DNA from: Furcasterigmium furcatum
Taxonomy: Eukaryota; Ascomycota; Sordariomycetes; Glomerellales; Plectosphaerellaceae
Assembly (NCBI GenBank): GCA_001599815.1
Contig: BCIA01000005.1
Location: 4,596,472-4,660,471 of the forward strand
DNA: 64,000 nt
Reading direction: 5' to 3'
Below the pieces are notes generated by a model, which was not told where the DNA came from, searched no databases, and saw only the letters and a program-made list of their open reading frames with translations. Of this stretch, positions 33,450-44,777 are shown piece after piece (the stretch's first letter is position 1; every line of letters starts with the position of its first letter). Position numbers and translations under genes: made by a program.

Positions 33450-35236
33450 TGTGAATCGGGGGTTTCAAGAAAACAACTGAAAGATACAGTAGAGAATGAT
33501 GATGGTGATGACTGGGATGAGAAGGCTTTGGAAGGAGGATGTGGTCCAGCATTTATACCTTCGCTGCAGTAGGACTTCAGGTCAGCAACGAGCATCTTAC
33601 ACCTGTAATATACGGAGCCTTCAAGTCCGAGAACAACGATTCACTCTCCGCTGGTGTCCTTACTACCGCCATTGCACTTTCAGACAAATCAAAGGGATCA
33701 CCAGCTTCGGGAAGACGGGCCCAGCGGCCACCGCATCAGATAGAAGATCGTCCCCGTGGGAGCATTAGGGGCTGGGTAGATGAGATTGGGGTGACGATCC
33801 AGGACGAAACATGCGAGAATGATATGGATAACTACTAAGATCGACAAAAATCCATACTGGAAACGCAAGTAACGGCCGATTCTCTATATGAAGCCCGGAT
33901 ACTGAGGACCGGGTGAGGCCTACTTAGGTCCGCCAAGCTGGAACAGCCGGAACAATCAGATGACAGGATACCGTCATGAGGGGCAGTAGCCGCGGAGTTT
34001 ATGTTGGCTGCGGCAGTAGAAGAGCAAGGAGTGGTGCAGGGGTTGCTCGTGGCGGCTCGGGCGAAGGACGAGGTGGTTACAGGCTCCATGTGATCGGATA
34101 TCACGAAGTTTACTTTTACCAAGCCATTAGTTTCCGGCGTAGCGGACATGTTTTCGGGACAAGCATTGGCAAAGCTTCAGTGTTCTTGGTCTTCTTGGTC
34201 TTCATGGATTCTCGTGCAAATCGGGCTGCCCAGAGCTCGCCCGAACATTGCTGAAGCTTGTCTTGTTCACGGAATGCGTGTGAGAACCACTCCATGCCCC
34301 ATTACGTCGATCTTTCAACTCATCGGGCGTTCGGACGCTTCTCTGCGAGATATGTGCGAGATTGGGGCCTGCCGGCTGATCCTTTCCCAGAGGGCTGTCG
34401 GACCTCTCTACGCTGTCGCCAACAGGGTAAAGGACTCGTCGATCAGGGGAGGGCCAACGTGAAACCCCATCTCCGCTGGGTTTGCGGATTAATGAACAGC
34501 AATTGCACTTGTTGGTGTTTGGAAACGATATTTGCGTCTCTCCAAGTTGTCAAGACTCGTCTCCCGACGCCATGGGCAAGGGAATTGCAGGTCATGGTCA
34601 ACGCTGGAGGTTTATGCCATAACATCATCTCATGCAGGGGTCGGCACTTGCGCGGAACAATGCCTGACTGACATCGCCTGACCTGCAGAAAGAGGGTGTA
34701 TGGGAGCGGAACGCGGGGAACAAGGGCGGATGGTATTTTGCCTATTCTGCCGGCCTCTCCCCGGGGCCGCCAGCGGCTTGCCACAGGTTGAGGCTCTCCG
34801 CGGAGGAGAATCCTCCGTGCCGCCAAAGTCTCCTGACAACAGTGCCAATAAGACATCCAAATCCTGATCTTACCTTCGCCGCCTATAGGATACGTTGTGT
34901 CATACCACAGCCAACCGTGGGCCTGCCTGGTGTCGTGTAAGTCGTTGAAGGGGATCGTCCGGTTTATTCGCCCCAGAAGTAGATCGCATCCATTTATTCC
35001 TTCTCTTGGCTTTGTTTTCGACGGATTCCAGAAACCGCAATCAACTCCACATAATATTTACGTATCTCGAGTCTTGAATGATGTGCCACACGGACATGAA
35101 GCTGTATTGAGTTGTAATAAGACGCGTTTACTAAATACCAAGGGCGACGGAAACATCAGAACTGCAACCTATGCCTCGAACCATGCCGCAACGCACTGAG
35201 CCCACTTTCTTGCATCATGTAATGTGCCTTGCTTTC
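33450..35236. other. Intergenic: GH7 promoter region and Bys1 gene 3' flank
   Basis: 1.8 kb. A 104-codon minus-strand frame starting at ATG 34149 has a partly coding-like third-base pattern but no family motif; I do not call it. Otherwise only short frames. The proximal part must hold the GH7 promoter. Confidence 0.4.
33552..33557 (-). promoter_or_regulatory. TATA box of the GH7 gene
   Basis: TATAAA on the minus strand about 105 bp upstream of the GH7 start codon. Confidence 0.55.
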
Positions 35237-35704
35237 TCAAGCAGCGCAAAGAGTAAGGGTGACGTCCTTGGCAGACGTGCAGACCTTGACCTGGCTGCCA
35301 GAGGGAGGCGTGCCGTTGGACCAAGTAATCGAAGGGCAGGTTCCTTCTGCGCTCTTGACCTGGAGCTTCTTGCCCCTGAACGTGTCTCCGAACACGCTGC
35401 TTAGGTCATACCAGACCTTGGCGCCGTCAAGGTTGTAGGCGAAGTTGGTCTGGGGAGCTCCGGTGTAGAGGCCGTCGCGCGCGCGTGTGATCTTGAGTGC
35501 CTTGCCGCCGGTCTTGGGATCCTTCTTGAACTCCTCCGAGTACGAGCCGCCCTTGGCCTTGAGGTGGACGGGGTTGGACACTGCGGAGCCGACGGACCAC
35601 AGGGTCACCTCGGCATCGCAGTTGTTGACGACGCGGGCACGGCCAACGGCGGAGACGAGAGGGGCAGAGACTGCCAGGACTGCGAGGAAGGAGCTGAGCT
35701 GCAT
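35237..35704 (-). CDS. Bys1-type small secreted protein
   Basis: 155 residues, one exon, starting at ATG 35704 (the upstream in-frame stretch is leader). Signal peptide MQLSSFLAVLAVSAPLVSAV, then GRARVVNNCDAEVTLWSVGS, which is the opening strand pair of the Bys1/thaumatin-like fungal family, with later SYSEEFKKDPKTGGKALKIT, NFAYNLDGAKVWYDLSSVFG and a final LTLCAA. Bys1 proteins are small beta-sandwich secreted proteins first known from yeast-phase expression in a dimorphic fungus; many are abundant wall or culture proteins, and some are effector candidates. Three Cys (NNC, GTCPS, KVCTS) plus a fourth in the terminal LCAA could make two disulfides. Biochemical role is unknown. It sits between GH7 and AA9 genes. 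Confidence 0.85.
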   Translation of the reverse strand: MQLSSFLAVLAVSAPLVSAVGRARVVNNCDAEVTLWSVGSAVSNPVHLKAKGGSYSEEFKKDPKTGGKALKITRARDGLYTGAPQTNFAYNLDGAKVWYDLSSVFGDTFRGKKLQVKSAEGTCPSITWSNGTPPSGSQVKVCTSAKDVTLTLCAA

Positions 35705-35823
35705 GATGGTATTGGAGGTGGACGAGCTTTGAAGAGAAGATCTCGAGGTTTGAGTCTGCTTGAAGATGAGAGTCTGTTGATGAAGCGTATTCAAAAAGAC
35801 GAATGTGAGAACGAAGCCTGATC

Positions 35824-35830
35824 TTTTATA
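35824..35830 (-). promoter_or_regulatory. TATA box of the Bys1-type gene
   Basis: TATAAAA on the minus strand, about 120 bp upstream of the start codon. Confidence 0.55.
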
Positions 35831-37933
35831 CCCGAGCTCTCCTTCTCGGTCTCAGTTATCAACCACAAGTTGGGCGTCTGGTACCGTCCGCTAGCATCAT
35901 TGCGGTCAGCTTTCCGAGACATGTAGAATATGACCCCAGAATAGAAACTGCTAACCCTCTGCGTCCTTGCCATGACTCTCGGTGTGGGCAGCTCGCCCAA
36001 GTCGCCGATGCGATCACGATGTTTTCTGACAGGGCGCTCGGAACGGCTCGCAAAAGCCACCAACGTCGCGGTGAGCTCTGCGACGTTGGGGGAATACGAG
36101 GCACGCCTGCTGCATTCGCTCAGCATCGGAGACATGGTGTCAAATCAACCCGGTCACGCGGTGCTTGGCCCGGTCGGCCGATACGAGATGCAGCGACTCT
36201 CCGGCTTTCGCCAAGCCCATTTGACGGAGTCCAAGAGGAGATCGTCGGCTCCGTCTCTTTCCCCGCATTCTTTACGCCGGGGAACTTGCCTGTGTCTTCA
36301 TGATTGGCAGGTGAGCCCATGCCGCGGCTGGGGCTGACATCGTGTTCGAGCTCCTCTGTCAGTCTTGCAGCTTCCAGCGGGTAAGGTCGGTAGATTGTCG
36401 TCCGATTCAAAGGAGACGCCGCCCCGGAACCGGTGGTGTTCCGCCATGGACTCAATAAGTCAGCCCACTAAGATGCCGCAGTTGCCAGACCATCGTCCAC
36501 TGCACGTCCATTTACAATAGGCTTTATGCTTCATCTGTGTGCCTTGTCTCACTGGTCGCTCGTGTTGTTCAGTAGCTTGGTTCCCGTTTGCGGGCCGTCT
36601 TCCATCCCACCCCTCACATCGGCCCGGACGAGGCAAGCAATAATTGGTGCGAGCCTTTTTCGTGTTCATGCCTGCACCGTGGCTTCCGGTAGAAGCATTC
36701 CCCTCCATGACGCGTGACATCGTGGCAAGTGAGACACACTGCTGACACCACTTAATGCTCGGCCATCTGGCGTACATATCTGACCACCAAGTCGACATCA
36801 CACCGACTTTTGGACACATATTTTCTAAAGGTCACCGCCATTTATATATAGGGATTCTTATTTTATCTGTTATGAGTAAATCAGGTTGCATCCCATCGAC
36901 ATGTGTGAGAGGGATACCGGAGAATAGGCGCGTCTAGATAACCCCTTCATGTCCCAGGAGGGCCTAACACGCGGATATAAACCACATCAAACTGATGCCT
37001 GGGGTATAACTGTAACTCAATGACGGGAAACAAACGATACTAGACCTTATTTCAAGCCAATGCCTTCCCGAGCCTGAACCGTCTTGTTGGTCCCGCTTAA
37101 GACCCCGTCCACTTCCACGAAGGCTCTCTTGTGTGCTGCCTTACTAAATGGTCCTCTCCAATCTCTCGCTACCAGGTATTTCAGGCGCCGGCTACCGAGT
37201 GCGCTGCTTCCATTGCACGCCAACGGAGACTATCGCAAAACCGCGGGGAACACGTCCTTCGGGCCCTTCGAAACCGCACTGCACATGGCCTCTACAGCCA
37301 GTAGTTTGGGCCATCACTGGCGATTCGCGGCCTTTGAAGGATGAATACATGAAAGTAAGCTTCTAGAAGAATTCGGCCCGGGGCCCTGGATGGGAGTCAA
37401 GTCACCTTTCGGCCGCGGGTTCATTGCCTGGGTCTTGCCTTGCCCTATTCAGTCACTTCCAACTTGGAACGGAGTTTGACTTACACTGACTCCAATCAGT
37501 ACACACATCTCCCTCCTATGCCGAGATCTGACAAGCTGTCGTCGGTGGTTTCGCCTCGGCCTGCGCATCATCTGGCTCCGACGTCGCAATCCGTTCACAC
37601 TCATGGCGATCATGTCGGCGTGAAGGGCCTTTCATTGGCAGATAGGACCTCGCAGTCGGGACGATCAATGCTAGATCCAGGGCGACATGCCCCACGTTCA
37701 TTAACATCCAATTCTGGAACCCAGTTTCCCAAGACCGTCAAGTTTCAAGCAGAGAGAAGATGCCCCACGCGTCCGCGCATCCACAGCCTCCGACAGCCCG
37801 TTTGGGCGTCAAAGTCGGAGAGATCGCACAACGGACACAGATCAGCAGAAGCCATGCTAGAACGAGAGATGACGACGAGGATTGAAAGATTTCCCGACAT
37901 CCCGATTGGATTGTGTGTGGGTGGCCCGGAGGG

Positions 37934-37940
37934 TATATGA
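37934..37940 (+). promoter_or_regulatory. TATA-like box of the AA9 gene
   Basis: TATATGA 75 bp upstream of the AA9 start codon. Confidence 0.4.
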
Positions 37941-38008
37941 GAACCAGATACCCAGCAATGTGAACACCAGTCTGCAAAGAGATCGATTGCGATACAATAA
38001 TCGACAAG

Positions 38009-39079
38009 ATGCCTCAGATGACGCCTGTATTGGGACTCTTCGGCCTCGTTGGCCTTGCCGCGGCTCACGGCTATGTCGACACTGCGACCATTGGCGGGGT
38101 TGAGTATGAGGTGAGTGTACTTGACTCGACTTGCACAATGCGAAAGATGCTGACTAGATATTGCAGTTTTACCAGGTACGGGGAGAGAAGTTCTCGAGAA
38201 GAGTAGATGAGTGTTGACGATGTACCGAACAGCCATTCCAAGACCCTTACATGAACCCCGCTGTGAGTCTCTAACTTCATTCAACTTGTCCGCCGCTGAC
38301 TTCCTTCCCAGCCTGAGCGCGTGTCTCGCCCTGTCCAAGGCGACGGTCCCATCGAGGATGTCACCCTGATCGACCTCCAGTGTGGCGGCTGGACCGCTGG
38401 TGGCGTGGAAGGCTCCGAGCCGGCGGCACTCCATGCCCCTGCCGAGGCCGGTTCCACCGTCGGTCTGCGCTGGACGTTGTGGCCAGAGTCTCACGTTGGT
38501 CCTGTTATGACCTACATGGCGAAGTGTCCGGATACTGGCTGCCAAGATTGGGAGCCCGGAACGGAGTAAGATGTCACATTACCCAAGCGATGCAGACCGG
38601 AAAACTGACAGAACGCAGGGCCGTCTTCTTCAAGGTCCACGAGGAGGGCCGACACGGCGCCGACTCTGACCAATGGGGATCTGTAAGCAGCAATTTCAGA
38701 TGTCGAAGTTGACGTGCTAACTGCTCACAGACGCCTCTGATGTCGCCCGGTTACACCTACGAGTACACCATCCCAGAGTGCCTCGAGCCGGGGTACTACC
38801 TGGTCCGCCACGAAACCCTCGCTCTGCATGCCGCTTTCGCATACCCCGGCTGCCAGTTCTACCCATCCTGCCACCAGCTGGAAGTTACGGGATCTGGCAG
38901 CACTGCTCCGACGGAGCTCGTCGCGTTCCCTGGCGCCTACGCCGCCGATGACCCGGGTGTCACGTTCAACGCCTACCTGGGTATGTGGTCCGCGTGGCAC
39001 GCACATGAAGAATCTAGGAGCTGACTTTTGAGTAGACGGAGAATACGTGATCCCCGGCCCTGCTGTGTTCACCTGCTGA
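38009..39079 (+). CDS. AA9 lytic polysaccharide monooxygenase
   Basis: Seven exons, 38009-38110, 38167-38175, 38233-38262, 38312-38565, 38619-38682, 38731-38980, 39036-39079; 250 residues. Signal peptide ends at AAA, leaving His20 (HGYVDTATI) as the mature N terminus, one arm of the copper histidine brace; His108 in LWPESHVGPVMTYMAKC is the second arm, and Tyr197 in GCQFYPSCHQLE the axial residue, with His186 and Gln195 in the usual outer-sphere places. The enzyme oxidatively cleaves cellulose or related glucans outside the cell and would assist the GH7 enzyme encoded nearby. It ends at VFTC without a CBM1. Exon 2 is only 9 nt (FYQ) and exon 3 30 nt (PFQDPYMNPA); both are needed to give YEFYQPFQDPYMNPAPERV, a conserved AA9 stretch. 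Confidence 0.93.
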
Positions 39080-39462
39080 GGTCTTGAGAGCCTGATGAAG
39101 TGAAGCGGTCAACCGGCCTGGCTCGATGGATGCCCGGTGAGGCTTCGGCGTGAAGTGGAGCAGAGTGGAGAAATCGCCCGGCAAGCTCCTCCATCAAAGA
39201 TTCGGGCGCTTCGGGAGCTTCGGCAGCTGGCGTCTTAGTGGAGAATAGGTGACATCAAGCTCCAGTTCCGGATGCGTCATTCCGGTCGTCATTCAACCCG
39301 CAGCTTGCTTCTAGATAAATACGGCGGTCCCTTTCAAGCTTCCCCTGTCTATGAATCTGCTTGCCTTTGATTGCAACACGTGAGAGCCCCGTGGACTGAC
39401 TCTTCGACGCACCTCAATCTTCCTCATCTCTGCAAGGATCCAATTGCCACCTCGCTGCGATA
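39080..39462. other. Intergenic
   Basis: About 380 bp between two plus-strand genes; contains the promoter of the next gene. Nothing else seen. Confidence 0.4.
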
Positions 39463-40073
39463 ATGTCTCGCAATTCTTTCGCCGCCTTCCGCAAGTCGCC
39501 GCAGAGCGGTGAGCTGGCCGAGCTTGCCGAGAAGCACCTGGAGAACGACCTCCGAGAATCAGACCGCGACGCGCTGGAGGCCGCCGCCCGGAAGGTCAGC
39601 ACGCACGCCACCATCGGGTCCATTCTCGGCCTCGGCCTGGGAATATTTCTCGCCGCTCGGCTCCGTCGTGGCAGAGCGGAGATGTTCAACGCCTTCAGGG
39701 CCGCGGAAAAGCCGACTCACGTACAATTCGTGGACGGGAGAACCGGTGAGCATTCAGCGATTCTATCGAGGGGGGAAACAGAGCACTGACACTGTGCGTA
39801 GCTGAGATTCCGGATATCACCCCGTTCCTGAAGCCCTCGGTCGCTGGAGACATCGCCACATATGGTCTGCTTGGGATTGGGAGTCTGTTCTTGGGCGGCG
39901 AGACGGGGATTCTGACGGGATCGTGGTCCGCCACCAAGGCTATCAACAGGGACCAGGAGAGCAAACAGCGGATCGAGACTGCGTTTCGCAAGTTCAGGGC
40001 AGACTATTTGCGAAAGGAAGCCGATCGATTGGATGGTGGGCAGAGCATCACCGACATGATTTCGTGGACTTGA
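39463..40073 (+). CDS. Uncharacterised two-helix membrane protein
   Basis: Two exons, 39463-39745 and 39802-40073; 184 residues. Not recognised as a named family. A charged N part (ELAELAEKHLENDLRESDRD) leads to a Gly-rich hydrophobic helix (HATIGSILGLGLGIFLAARL) and, after the intron, a second (YGLLGIGSLFLGGETGILTG). The tail is basic and helical (SKQRIETAFRKFRADYL). GxxxG-like packing in both helices suggests an organelle membrane protein such as a mitochondrial or peroxisomal one; no signal peptide is present. The join VDGRT-AEIPDITPFLKPS is in frame with GTGAGC donor and GTAG acceptor. Codon use matches neighbours. Confidence 0.7.
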
Positions 40074-40644
40074 TGGGAGGACGAGAGTTGGCGACTCGGC
40101 AGCAGATTGGCTCTGGATTGCTGTGCCGAATGTCCCTGGCCGTGCATCCTTCGGCAGTCGGGGCTAGGTATTACTGGAAGCTGACCGCAGACCGCTCTCA
40201 GGATAGATAATTCGGTGTCATGAGGTGTCGCACAAGGAATTGGCACCGTTGGAATTTCCTGGGCAGCTGTTGTAATACGAACCGCCTAGCACTCGAGGAG
40301 GGAGATCGACATGTTAGCCCACGAGGCTTGCCGACTCGCCAAAGGACCTAAAATAGAATGCCACCACGTGAGCTCGTGTCGAGTCTGGTGAGCAATGTAA
40401 GCCATGAAACCGTCGAATAGAGTCGTGGGATTGTAGGTGGTTCAGCGACGATCGCCCGTCAGCGTTCGGGTCAATTCTCGGTGTGTGACAGGCGTGACGA
40501 CATTGGCAGCGAACGAGCACTGCATCATGAGTATAAAAGGGTGCAGCTGGACCTGATGAAGTCGAAATACTGAGGACGAAACAGAAGCAACTGAGAGTTT
40601 ACTGAGACTGAATCACTATCTTCATCAAAACTTCGTCCCTCACC
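40074..40644. other. Intergenic: promoter of the 8-Cys secreted protein gene
   Basis: 570 bp with a clear TATA box near its right end; no gene seen. Confidence 0.45.
40532..40539 (+). promoter_or_regulatory. TATA box of the 8-Cys secreted protein gene
   Basis: TATAAAAG, 106-113 bp upstream of the start codon, a strong consensus match, fitting a highly inducible gene. Confidence 0.6.
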
Positions 40645-41150
40645 ATGCATTTCCTCGCCTCACTCGCGGTAGGACTCGGCCTTAGTGCCTTGTCCATCGC
40701 CCATCCTTTTGAGCTCGAGCAGCGCGACGATGTTCAACCGGTCCACCTCACCTTCCACGGTGGCCCGGCGTCTTATGAGCTCGCCCTCCCTGCCAACGGA
40801 GAGAAAGTCGAGACTGGTATGGCTGAGCCCTCTCGTCGTCTGAAGTCTTCGCTTACACCAAAACAGGAAACGACATCTCGGTCAACATCATTGATGCCCC
40901 CGACTACAACGCCATCTCGCAGTGTACCTTCTACACCGATGGCGACAAGGCTCTGGTCAGTGGCATTACGCCAGAGGGTTTGCAGCAGGTCATCATTGGA
41001 CCCCCGCAGCCCATCAGGGCGGTGAGCTGCGAGGGCATGTGCGTGCCGACGTACGGGGCGTGTTATGGAACTGATGGTCAGTACATCGGGCCTTGCTGCA
41101 ATGGCTTTTGTGCGGCGACGAGATGTCGTCCTTGGATTCAACCGTCGTAA
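40645..41150 (+). CDS. Small secreted Cys-rich protein, knottin-like C terminus (effector candidate)
   Basis: Two exons, 40645-40816 and 40867-41150; 151 residues. Signal peptide MHFLASLAVGLGLSALSIAH. The N half after it is a beta-type region with conserved-looking LTFHGGPASYELALPANGE and, across the intron, a single Cys (ISQCTFYTDGD). The C-terminal 45 residues hold seven Cys in the order C-x3-C-x6-C-x10-CC-x3-C-x4-C, ending in RCRPWIQPS; the last six (C-x6-C-x10-C-C-x3-C-x4-C) fit an inhibitor cystine knot. Small size, secretion and even Cys number (eight in all) are the hallmarks of apoplastic effectors or antimicrobial proteins. I do not recognise a named family and infer no activity. The exon join is VETGNDISVNI, in frame. 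Confidence 0.8.
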
Positions 41151-41460
41151 CATTGGCGACACAATGCGTCCTGCGCCTCATATTGGGACAATAAGGTGCA
41201 GGAACGACACCACAGGTTGTGAAAGCACACATACGTGTTGATCATAACTTCATGTCTGGTTTGGTTCTCAGTAAGACAGTTTGGAATACATAGCCAATTC
41301 ATATCTCAGGGTAGAAATCCGATGCTGCTGCCTTGCTCGCTCCGCGGAATAAGTCTCTATCCTTTCACTAGATCTCTCTCCACACACATCTCTCTGTTAC
41401 TTAGCTTCGTAGTCGAATATCAGTTAGTTGTGAGATCCTCCCGGCTACTTGTTTCTTGTT
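41151..41460. other. Convergent intergenic region
   Basis: 310 bp between the 3' ends of the Cys-rich protein gene and the P450 gene; AT-richer, only 3' UTR expected. Confidence 0.45.
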
Positions 41461-43268
41461 CTAACGAATCCGTACCCGCACACCACGTTCGTCCTTGGTC
41501 ATGGGGACGAACATGTCATGATCATACAGCACATCTTCCTCGGTTGTGTCAAATAGATCCATGTGCGGGAAAACCCTCAGTGTCAGCGCCGTAATCGCAT
41601 AGTATAGCTCGCAAAACGCGAGGCTGCCATATAGTTAGTAAATAGGATCAATGGCATCAGACAGCCGAAGTTCAACGTTGTCAAAACTTACTTCATTCCC
41701 AAGCAGCCCCGACTTCCTCTCGAGAACGACAGCAAGCCGCGTTCAAGCTCCTTCCGGCGCTCGTTGTTCTCATCCAGCCATCGCTCAGGCTGGAACAGGT
41801 ATGAATCTGGGTAGATGCTCTCGTCATGGTGTGCGAGTAAGGCCGACATTCCGATTGCATAACCCCTTGGAATCTTGTACTCCACCGGGCGCTTGTTGAA
41901 CTCCCCACGGTATAGAAGGTCCTCATTCATAGGAACCCGTGCGGTTCGAGCGGAGACGCCGTAGGAGAGGCGTAAGCCTTCGTGGAGAACGGCTCCCAGA
42001 TACGGGAGCTTCTCGAGCACCGTCCAGGCAGGCAAATGCAAGGGGTCATCCACAGCCGACCGCAGTTCTGCCTGCAGCTTTGACAGGATTTCCGGCCTGG
42101 TCAGGAGATGGTATGTGACGAGGGCTAGGGTCCAGCTCGTGGTCTCGGTTCCCGCACCAACGACGGCCCCGGCTTCGTCAGAGAGCCGGCGTGTCCGTTT
42201 CTCTTCCTCGGGAAGTTCCGACTCGAGAAGTGAGCCGAAAACTGTCGGGCGGTCGTATCGAATACCCGCATCCAAGTCGGCCTTGGTCTTTTTCACCTTG
42301 TCGGGGATGTCGAACTTAACAGTCTGGATGAACAGGGCAATCTCCTCGGGGAGGTAGTTCACGAACCTAAGAGCACGTCAGATCTAGTCCTGGTCACTTG
42401 GCTTTGGCATCCAGGGGCGGACTCACCATTCGCCCAGGACTGCCGAGCTTTTCAGGAAAGGGAAGAATCGGAAGATGAAGACAGGCTTCAGGATGGACGC
42501 GGTTGGTTCGCGGAAGTTGGGATACCATCCCTTCTGCTCTAGAAATCCCACGCTCTCGCCAAAGCAGTACCCGAAGATAGCGTCCGAGGTGAAGCAGCTG
42601 TATGCTATCGCCACGTCGAAGGGGTCCTGGCCAGAGAACGAGAGCATCTTGTCGCAAAGCTTCTGGGCCAGGCCGTGGATCACATCCTCAAGTCGTGAAA
42701 CCATTCCTCGCGAGAAGAACTTGGCGAGAGGGCCGCGTCGGATGCGATGGAGGTCGTGGCTTCGGGTGCCGAATCCAGCTGAGCCCAAGCTTTTTAGATA
42801 TAATTGTCAGCCTGGTCTCTGCGCCCATGCGACGCGAACTTACGCTGCTCCGTTGGTCTGGTGAAGAGACTTGTCCCGCTTGCGGCCGCCGACGGCGTAG
42901 ATCTCATCGGAGAAATCCATATCGTTGCAATGTACCTCGCCAGGATTGATACGAACGACCGGACCTGGGATGTTAAATAAGTGTCCTGAATGTGTGTCTA
43001 GCCCAAGCCTGAACTGCATACCATATTTCTCGTGCATTGCCTTGATCTGGTGCGTATACCGACCGAAATAGATCACATCGTGGTAGAACTCCGGCCAGTA
43101 TGTTGCTGCAGCAAGTTTGGGGCCTGGGATATGGCTGAGAGGATGCAGCGGCGAGATGTTGTAGAGTGCCTCCAGAACTTTGAAGGTGAGCCACCCGCCG
43201 AAGCAAATGGCCGCGTTCCGGAGGGTCAGAGCGGCGATGACCGTGTCCCCGGCAGATGTTTCGGCCAT
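41461..43268 (-). CDS. Cytochrome P450 monooxygenase, trichodiene-oxygenase-like
   Basis: Five exons, 43268-43022, 42964-42844, 42789-42427, 42366-41692, 41623-41461; 522 residues. An N-terminal hydrophobic segment anchors it in the ER, followed by the Pro hinge PLSHIPGPKLAAATYWPEFY. I-helix oxygen motif AGTETTS, ExxR motif in LHEGLRL, and heme loop FSRGSRGCLGM with Cys465 as the iron ligand. The last exon supplies NLAFCELYYAITALTLRVF and DTTEEDVLYDHDMFVPM, a C-terminal pattern seen in fungal P450s related to trichodiene oxygenase and benzoate-type clans. It would hydroxylate a hydrophobic substrate with NADPH-P450 reductase. No terpene synthase or PKS lies in the window, so the substrate is open. 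All four introns are GT-AG. Confidence 0.93.
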
Positions 43269-44059
43269 GGCGAGACACACGATGGCGGGGTCTGGTGGGT
43301 GGATTTTGGATATAGAAGAATACGCGTTTCTCGTCCCGCCCACCTCGACCGGTGGGCAACGTACAGTTCAAGTATATGCCAAACCAGATGACACACCGAC
43401 AAGGATGCATACCGGACTCGCAGTTTTCTCTGCCGATCGATCATTGCCCAGCACTTCGTGCATCTCTACTGCAGGAAAGGCCTGCACTTACAAGGAGACA
43501 GCTCGCGATAGAGGCCAATGGAGTGTTCAAGGGCCTCACCGACCCCTGAATCGGGTCCACACCACATGGAAGTCGCTGCACGTTCGTCGATGAACTCCGC
43601 TCAATACAACATTGGAAGAGCGCTCGCCCTATCATGTACGGGGTGATGAGACTTGAAGTTGCTATTACGGCAAGCTGATCGCTGGCGCTGAGTAGTGACC
43701 AGGTCGCATCTCCGACCGGCAATCATGCGCTGACTGGGCTTGTCCAAGGAATATCTCGTTATGACCAATTATTCGAGCGAACCTTACTCCATCCAAAGAT
43801 TCTTCTTCCCGCGACTTGCATGAGTTCCCCAGATCGATGTGCTGGCCAGATTGGGCGAGACGTCGGACATCCGGAATAGCAGTCTCGAAAGTCCGATGCC
43901 CGTGCTCCGAACAGCTACGGGATGAATCTTGCTGGATCGAGCCCGGCAGTCGCACTTCCTTGCATCGGGATTGGCCCGTCGACTTTCCAGGGCGCTGACT
44001 GTAGCTGGTTGACGAACCCTTTGTTCCGCCAAAGTTCGGAGGTTGAAACGATACTTTTA

Positions 44060-44105
44060 CTCGCGATTTTCAAGTTCCTCGCGATTTTCAAGTTCCTCGC
44101 CATTT
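44060..44105 (+). repeat. 18-bp direct repeat, 2.5 copies
   Basis: Two exact copies of CTCGCGATTTTCAAGTTC at 44060-44077 and 44078-44095, then a partial third. No coding frame uses it convincingly. Confidence 0.85.
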
Positions 44106-44777
44106 AAAATGATTCTCCCATACCAAACTACCGTGTACCTCGCATCATGTCGGCATTTCCGCGCCGCCTGTCAAGCAGGCTGTTGAAGATTGGCACGCCG
44201 GTGGTCTTGTCTTGGGCATTGACCCCGCCCCCCATTTCCCAATAACGATGCGAGTACCCTCGCCCAGCTCCACGCCTTGCTGGTCTCTCTCACCTCTACC
44301 CTGCGGCGCTCTACATGTCCAGGGACACCCTTTGACATCTGCTGTGTTTGGTTTGGTCGCTGGTGCTGGCTGCGGAGAATAACGGCATGTTTTAGAGGGC
44401 TGAGGCAAGTGGAGGCATTCTCGTGAACTGAATTGTGGGGATCGGTTTTCATCTGGTAATAATATCCAAAAGTGATCGGCTGCTCGCTCCAGCACGTCGT
44501 GAAGAGTCTTCTTCATCAAGGGCAGAATTCAAGCTCTGGCCTCTTTCACCTCCAGCTGATGAGAAATACCTACTATCCGCAACACCCAGTTGCCAAAGAG
44601 GGCCACATCTGCTACAAGGATTGCGTACCTGATCGAGTCGCGTGTCTTCTAGACAGAAAATGCGCCGTACATCTGCCTCTCTTCCGAAAGCAGCCTATCA
44701 TGTGAGTCCGTCGGCCGTATGCAAAAGTCCTGCCATAGCCCGCGACAACCCCTCTGCCATGAGCCCCTGACTGTCGC

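Larger units (their letters stand above)
35705..38008. other. Divergent region between Bys1-type and AA9 genes
   Basis: 2.3 kb. Includes an AT-rich patch at about 36825-36890 and many short frames, the longest (plus, 37440-37940) with no motif. Probably two promoters with long upstream regions. Confidence 0.4.

Noticed and set aside
33835..34149. 104-codon minus-strand frame with ATG
   Set aside because: Some coding-like bias but no motif, no signal peptide and no splice structure; too weak to call.
36999..37248. CreA-like SYGGRG hexamers upstream of the AA9 gene
   Set aside because: The degenerate hexamer is expected several times per kilobase by chance; the number seen is not enriched.
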